Shown one piece after another: positions 59,601-64,000 of a stretch of 64,000 nucleotides of DNA; position 1 is the stretch's first letter, and each line of letters opens with the position of its first letter. The stretch covers positions 62,825,093 to 62,889,092 of the forward strand of contig OX344763.1 in assembly GCA_947034895.1 (NCBI GenBank). Reading direction: 5' to 3'. This DNA is from Rhytidiadelphus loreus. Lineage: Eukaryota > Streptophyta > Bryopsida > Hypnales > Hylocomiaceae. A program made the position numbers and the translations under genes. The notes under the pieces are model-generated. The model was not told the DNA's origin, ran no database searches, and saw only the letters and a program-made list of their open reading frames with translations.

Positions 59601-62149
59601 TAACCGGATATAACACTACCAAATTATGACGGGTTTGCCAGCTAATTTCACACCAGGGAATTTAATTTCCTTTTGGTCTCAGATGAGGGGCTTGTGAGCT
59701 AGATAAACAGTCCACGGACTGTTTGTTTTACATTATCAGTGGTGTGCTGTGTTATTCAAGACAAGACAAGTTGCTATTGCTTGAATTTTGTAGTTTTTTC
59801 TGCTAAGTTACTTGCTGCCTAGTTTTTCACTGTGGAGCCACTGTGCTACTAACATGGCGTCATCACAATCCAATTTGACACATGTTCTTTTGATGGTTAA
59901 ACTTTTTAGAGGTGCTGTTTATTTGAGGTTATAGTTGTCTCTTTTTTCTCTTTGTAAAGGCTATAGCATGTGTTTGTGGGCTTAAGACACCTGGTGTAAC
60001 CTCACTAATTCTACATTTTTTGTGTGGTTTTTTGGGACGGGCACAAGTGAGGCCCCAAACTTCTTGGAGAAAATGGATTCAAGACAAGATACTATATTCC
60101 TCAAAACACAACTCTCTTCTCTATGCTTTAGATGCTTGACAATTTTTGATTGTGAAGTAGTCTAAGGCAGGTATAAATGATTTATGATACACTTATATAT
60201 AGAGATTTAGAGATATATATCTTTCTTATATATGTTTTATAGTCTATGGATTTGCATCTATGTGTTGAATGACTATGGTAACTTGGTATATGAGCAAATA
60301 ATGGAGCAATACTCTTTATGCATATTATCTTATGTGAAGGTTGTGTTGAATAGAATTTTTTGCAGTGACATGGATAGAGCTGACTTAGCATGAGATACGA
60401 CTATATAACTCACAATATAAAATAGTGAGACACACTAGAAAACAACTATTAGGTAGTTCCAGTTTGGGAGAAAAAAGAAAACTAGTTACTACAAAAGCGC
60501 TTAGCTGTGGAAAAAATTCGAATAAGTGCTTAGGAAATTGGGATGTTCCAGATAAAAACCTCCTTTTTATTTTGGATTGAAAGACATTCAAGATACATGT
60601 GCTCAATAATATACAAACATCATATTCATTAAAATGGGAGTTTTCCACTGAAATGAGAGTTTTAAGAAACACTACAAACCAAAAATTGAAGAGAAATTTG
60701 TCGCTGTAAATACAAAATAAGCAATGTCATATGAAGCATGCATATAATAACAGTATGACCAAATATCATGCATATAATAACAATATGACCAAATATCATG
60801 CATTTATTACATTTTAAATATCCATTTATTGAAAGGAGCCAATGAATGTACATATTTGTAATCTATAAATGTACAATCACAATGAAATGCAACTTTGTAT
60901 TAGAAAATGTACCATTAAGGTGTTCCAATTTACGAGTACGCAACAAATTGGCAACCACCATTTTCAATCAATTGCTAGTGAAGTGGTAGCCTTTGTGTTT
61001 GAACTACAAAATATCTCTATACCATTATTATCTGTCTATGTAAATCCAGTGAATTATATGAACAAGTATCATGTGTCAGATTTATTCTTTAGCTTCTCCA
61101 GTGCCTTCAAAATTTCCAGTCCTCGATTGTATCCATTTTCCATCTTTCGGTATTCACGACTGAATTGTCGTCGTTGCAATTTTAATGACTTCCACTCCCA
61201 TGCATTCCATGTTGAAGTGGAGTTACAACTACGGGAGACTTTGCCATGTGAACGCTTCATTTGAATCCCTTTAGACAATGCTCGTTGACGTGGAAGCAAT
61301 GGTGCAATAGGAGGGAGTGTCAGGCATGTTTGCACTCGTACCTCTGACTTCAATGTAGTGGGATGGAATGAACATTCAACATCCCCGTAAAGCATCCTTT
61401 GAGGCACTCTATCAGATAGTAACGAAGAAGAAGGATGACTTGAGTGGAGATGGGGAGCAAGAAAGTGGCGGACGCAACCTCCCACTCGTGGGACTGTCCA
61501 CCACATTATCATCGATGGGCTTTGTTGAGAAGTCCATTGTGGAATTTGTGGTAGCCACTGAGCAAAGAAAGTTTCTAGTGCTGAGTATTATGTACTGTCC
61601 ATAGTCCATAATAGAATCGATGGACGTTGTATAAGCAAGGCCACCTTCTACAGCATGGATCGTTTGGGTGTTCATGATCTGAAAAAAAATTCATATTGAC
61701 AAGAAAGGTCATTGAGTGCAAACATGGAAAAAACACAATGTACTTGATCCAAATTGAATCTGGAGGCTACTTGCAACTCACTTCATATTATTGTAAGAAA
61801 TATAGTCTCTATTGACTTGTGTAAATAATTCATTGTGATATACATATTTTGTATTTGTAACTAATAAATTATAAATGTCATTGAAAGGAATGACATTCCT
61901 TCTTATATATTCCCTCTCCAATATAATTGTTTTTTGTATATCTTTAAAATCATATGTATTTGTTTTTAACTACATGAAATCTTTTATTCAATTGTTAAAT
62001 CATTTTAATGTATGATTGCAAATATGCTTAGGTATCCTACAACCGTTGTATGATTTGTTCAATTCATAGTTCAAAATACATATCAATAAAAAAATGACTA
62101 CTTGGAGTCACAAAATGATTATAATAATTTCCAAAAAATGACTAGGTGC
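56691..62149. other. Long AT-rich region, no confirmed gene
   Basis: No domain is recognised. A 31-bp duplication (CATGCATATAATAACA...) occurs at about 60735-60800. On the minus strand 61675-61069 holds two overlapping open stretches of 87 and 147 codons that end in a basic helical piece (LEILKALEKLKNKSD). It could be a second CACTA gene upstream of TNP2, but I cannot recognise it and confidence is low. Plant Spm-type elements often have such a second gene. Confidence 0.4.
58877..58945. repeat. T-rich low-complexity tract
   Basis: Runs of T broken by single A, preceded by TATATATACATATAT. Confidence 0.9.
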
Positions 62150-62530
62150 TCTCAATATGACTGAAAAATATGACTAAGAAGAGTCGTTTTACAAATCATC
62201 AAAAAATATGACTCATCGCAATCATATTTTACATGACTGCAAAATATGACTCATCGTAGTCATATTACATATGATTGCAAAATATGACTCACCGCAGTCA
62301 TATTCCACATGACTACAAAATATGACTCACCGCAATCATATTCCACATGACTACAAAATATGACTCACCGCAGTCATATTCCACATGACTGCAAAATATG
62401 ACTGACCATAGTCATATTTCACGTCATTAAAAAATATGACTCAACACAGTTATATTCCACAAAATACGACTGACCAATCATATTCCACGTCATCAAAAAA
62501 TATGATTCAACGCAGTCATATTCCACGTAG
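62150..62530. repeat. About nine 38-bp repeats with TATGACT...AGTCATA hairpins
   Basis: The unit CACATGACTACAAAATATGAC plus TCACCGCAGTCATATTC repeats with a 38-bp period in the central copies (62240-62400) and looser spacing outside. Each has an inverted repeat ATGACT...AGTCAT around CACCGC. Isolated GCAGTCATAT motifs continue to 62785. This looks like a subterminal repeat block of a DNA transposon; its matching end was not found. Confidence 0.75.
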
Positions 62531-62786
62531 GATTTTTTCATTTACCTGGGCAGCTCAATAAAAAGTCAAAGAAAGTCAAAATATACGCCTTGTTGGCATA
62601 TTGTGGCTAATTATGGGTATTTATACCGCTCAACTTATATGATTGCCAATATGACTGATGTCTGAAACGACTACTTCTAAATGACTACTGCAGTCATATT
62701 CCGAGTCATCTACAGTGATTTCTATGCCAGTCATATTTTTTGATTTTACGACTGACTGCAGTTGTTTTTTGCAGTCATAAAACACT

Positions 62787-62983
62787 CACTAGAAGAAAAC
62801 TGTGTTAGAATCCCTGAAAACATGTCACCTTGTTTTTGTTAAGTTCCCATTTCAAAACGCAGTCAAAACGCAGACAAATGCTTTTTCTATGTTTTTCTAC
62901 GTTTTGACTGCGTTTTGAAACGAGAACTTAACGAAAACAAGGTGACATGTTTTCAAGAATTGTAACACAATTTTCTTCTAGTG
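62787..62983. mobile_element. CACTA-type foldback MITE, 197 bp
   Basis: The tips CACTAGAAGAAAACTGTG and, reversed, CACTAGAAGAAAATTGTG are flanked by ACT (62784-62786, 62984-62986). Arms of about 85 bp (ACATGTCACCTTGTTTT, AAAACGCAGTCAAAACG) pair around a short centre. It is non-coding and inserted into the hairpin-repeat region. Confidence 0.88.
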
Positions 62984-62986
62984 ACT

Positions 62987-64000
62987 GCTTTTGTTGTATT
63001 GACAGGTCGTTAACACATATGTTCTTAGTTATTGTTGTCCCATATTAGTTGCACATCGTTGATTTGCCGAACTTCACTAACAATCTTTTTGTTCTATACA
63101 AGTGCATACATAATTGAGGTCCTGTTAGCTACAAAGTGGTACTTCCGTTATCCAAAAATGATGTCGACGTTGAAGGCTTCATTTCAACTGAAGTGCTTGC
63201 ACGCCTACTAGGCTGTCTTTTTGTTCAATGTAGACCATGCGCATGCACATCCAATGTTTTTGGGACACCTACGACTGATAACAGAAGCTGTTAGAACATA
63301 TAGTAATATAAGCACTATGAAGGTGTGGTCGTGCACAATCAAAACAATGTACGAACTGCACACTCTATATACGTCCATTAGCAGGAATGACTTCAAGCGG
63401 TGGGCATACAACAAGGTGCGCCATGTTGGGCTCAGTGACAGGTCATGCATCTTACAACTTCATTGTTCATCATTATACCGACAATTATAATGTCTGTACC
63501 TACAACATATTCTTATATGTTTTTCTCATAGTTGGATTTCTATTGCCTTCACAAAGTCATTTCATGAAGAACATGAAATTAGTATACAAGCAAAGTGCTC
63601 GTGCCACTGACGTTTACAGAAATCTAAAGACTTGCAAACTAAATATTGCAAGGTGCAAGAATTGATGCCATTTCTACTGTATTCAAACATGATGATCCTC
63701 TGTTCTGCTCATCACAGGTGCGCAGAACCTGTCAATGCGACAATTCTGTGTGTTCAAAAAATAGATTTCAAATGGTTTTCAGAAGGGCCACTCATTCTTA
63801 GTACATACACAGAGGGTTTTTTCCTATTATTGGAAGAGAAATATGTATGCGTATCTTGTGTAGAAGTCCATCCATGCATACTGTTGCTTCTTGCTGCGCA
63901 CATGAATTTCTCTCCAGAACTATTCGTCGACTGAATGTGTGTTCCGAATGCTTCTATATGTGCAACCTGTGTACATGATCCACACAATTCCAAACAAAAG
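62987..64000. other. Right margin, no recognised gene
   Basis: Several overlapping frames of 80-100 codons are open between 63200 and 63993 on both strands, but none has a domain I know. The window ends without a feature boundary. Confidence 0.4.

Noticed and set aside
62150..62530. CRISPR-like array
   Set aside because: Spacers are not unique; the whole 38-bp unit repeats, and the DNA is plant nuclear in character.
62640..62790. Right end of the CACTA element that carries TNP2
   Set aside because: No CACTA tip with a matching left end and TSD could be placed; the CACTA here belongs to the 197-bp MITE.

Overview
The window reads as transposon-dominated nuclear DNA of a plant (streptophyte). 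Supporting signs are CACTA, MULE and Stowaway elements with plant-type termini, spliceosomal GT-AG introns in the transposase genes, stretches of AAACCCT, and in-frame stops that fit plant CG/CHG methylation decay. I see no intact host gene, no rRNA or tRNA, and no gag-pol. The species cannot be named from the sequence.

Layout. 1-3.7 kb: decayed DNA with a truncated copy (A) of an unrecognised gene family. 3.85-7.34 kb: element C, a TG...CA element with a 5-bp target-site duplication (TSD) carrying one member of that family. 7.35-12.4 kb: palindrome-rich region with one broken unknown gene. 13.66-17.58 kb: deleted CACTA element. 17.97-19.17 kb: 372-bp tandem duplication whose second copy was hit by a Stowaway MITE. 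22.40-44.45 kb: one 22-kb MULE with perfect 9-bp TSDs and terminal inverted repeats, holding a Ulp1-like protease gene (+) and a MULE transposase gene (-) that converge. Two elements of the C type are nested in it: E at 31.60-35.00 and D at 39.07-42.74 kb. 44.99-45.21 kb: foldback CACTA MITE. 46.1-49.5 kb: broken DUF7869-type gene with palindromic repeats upstream. 50.7-56.7 kb: TNP2 (CACTA) transposase gene split by a fourth element (F, 52.60-55.99 kb). 56.7-64 kb: AT-rich DNA with satellite-like hairpin repeats and another CACTA MITE.

The most interesting system is the C/D/E/F family. Each copy is 3.4-3.7 kb, begins and ends like an LTR (TG...CA, with the first G mutated in D), has a 5-bp TSD, and contains one TATA-driven gene for a 500-620 residue protein I do not recognise: a conserved NTIF motif, an acidic stretch, a coiled coil and a basic tail. 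No copy shows paired LTRs or retroviral enzymes, so they are either giant solo LTRs with an embedded gene or a separate class of non-autonomous element. The E copy keeps one 622-codon frame broken only by five TAG codons. Comparison with F shows CAG-to-TAG changes directly, as expected for deamination of methylated CHG sites.
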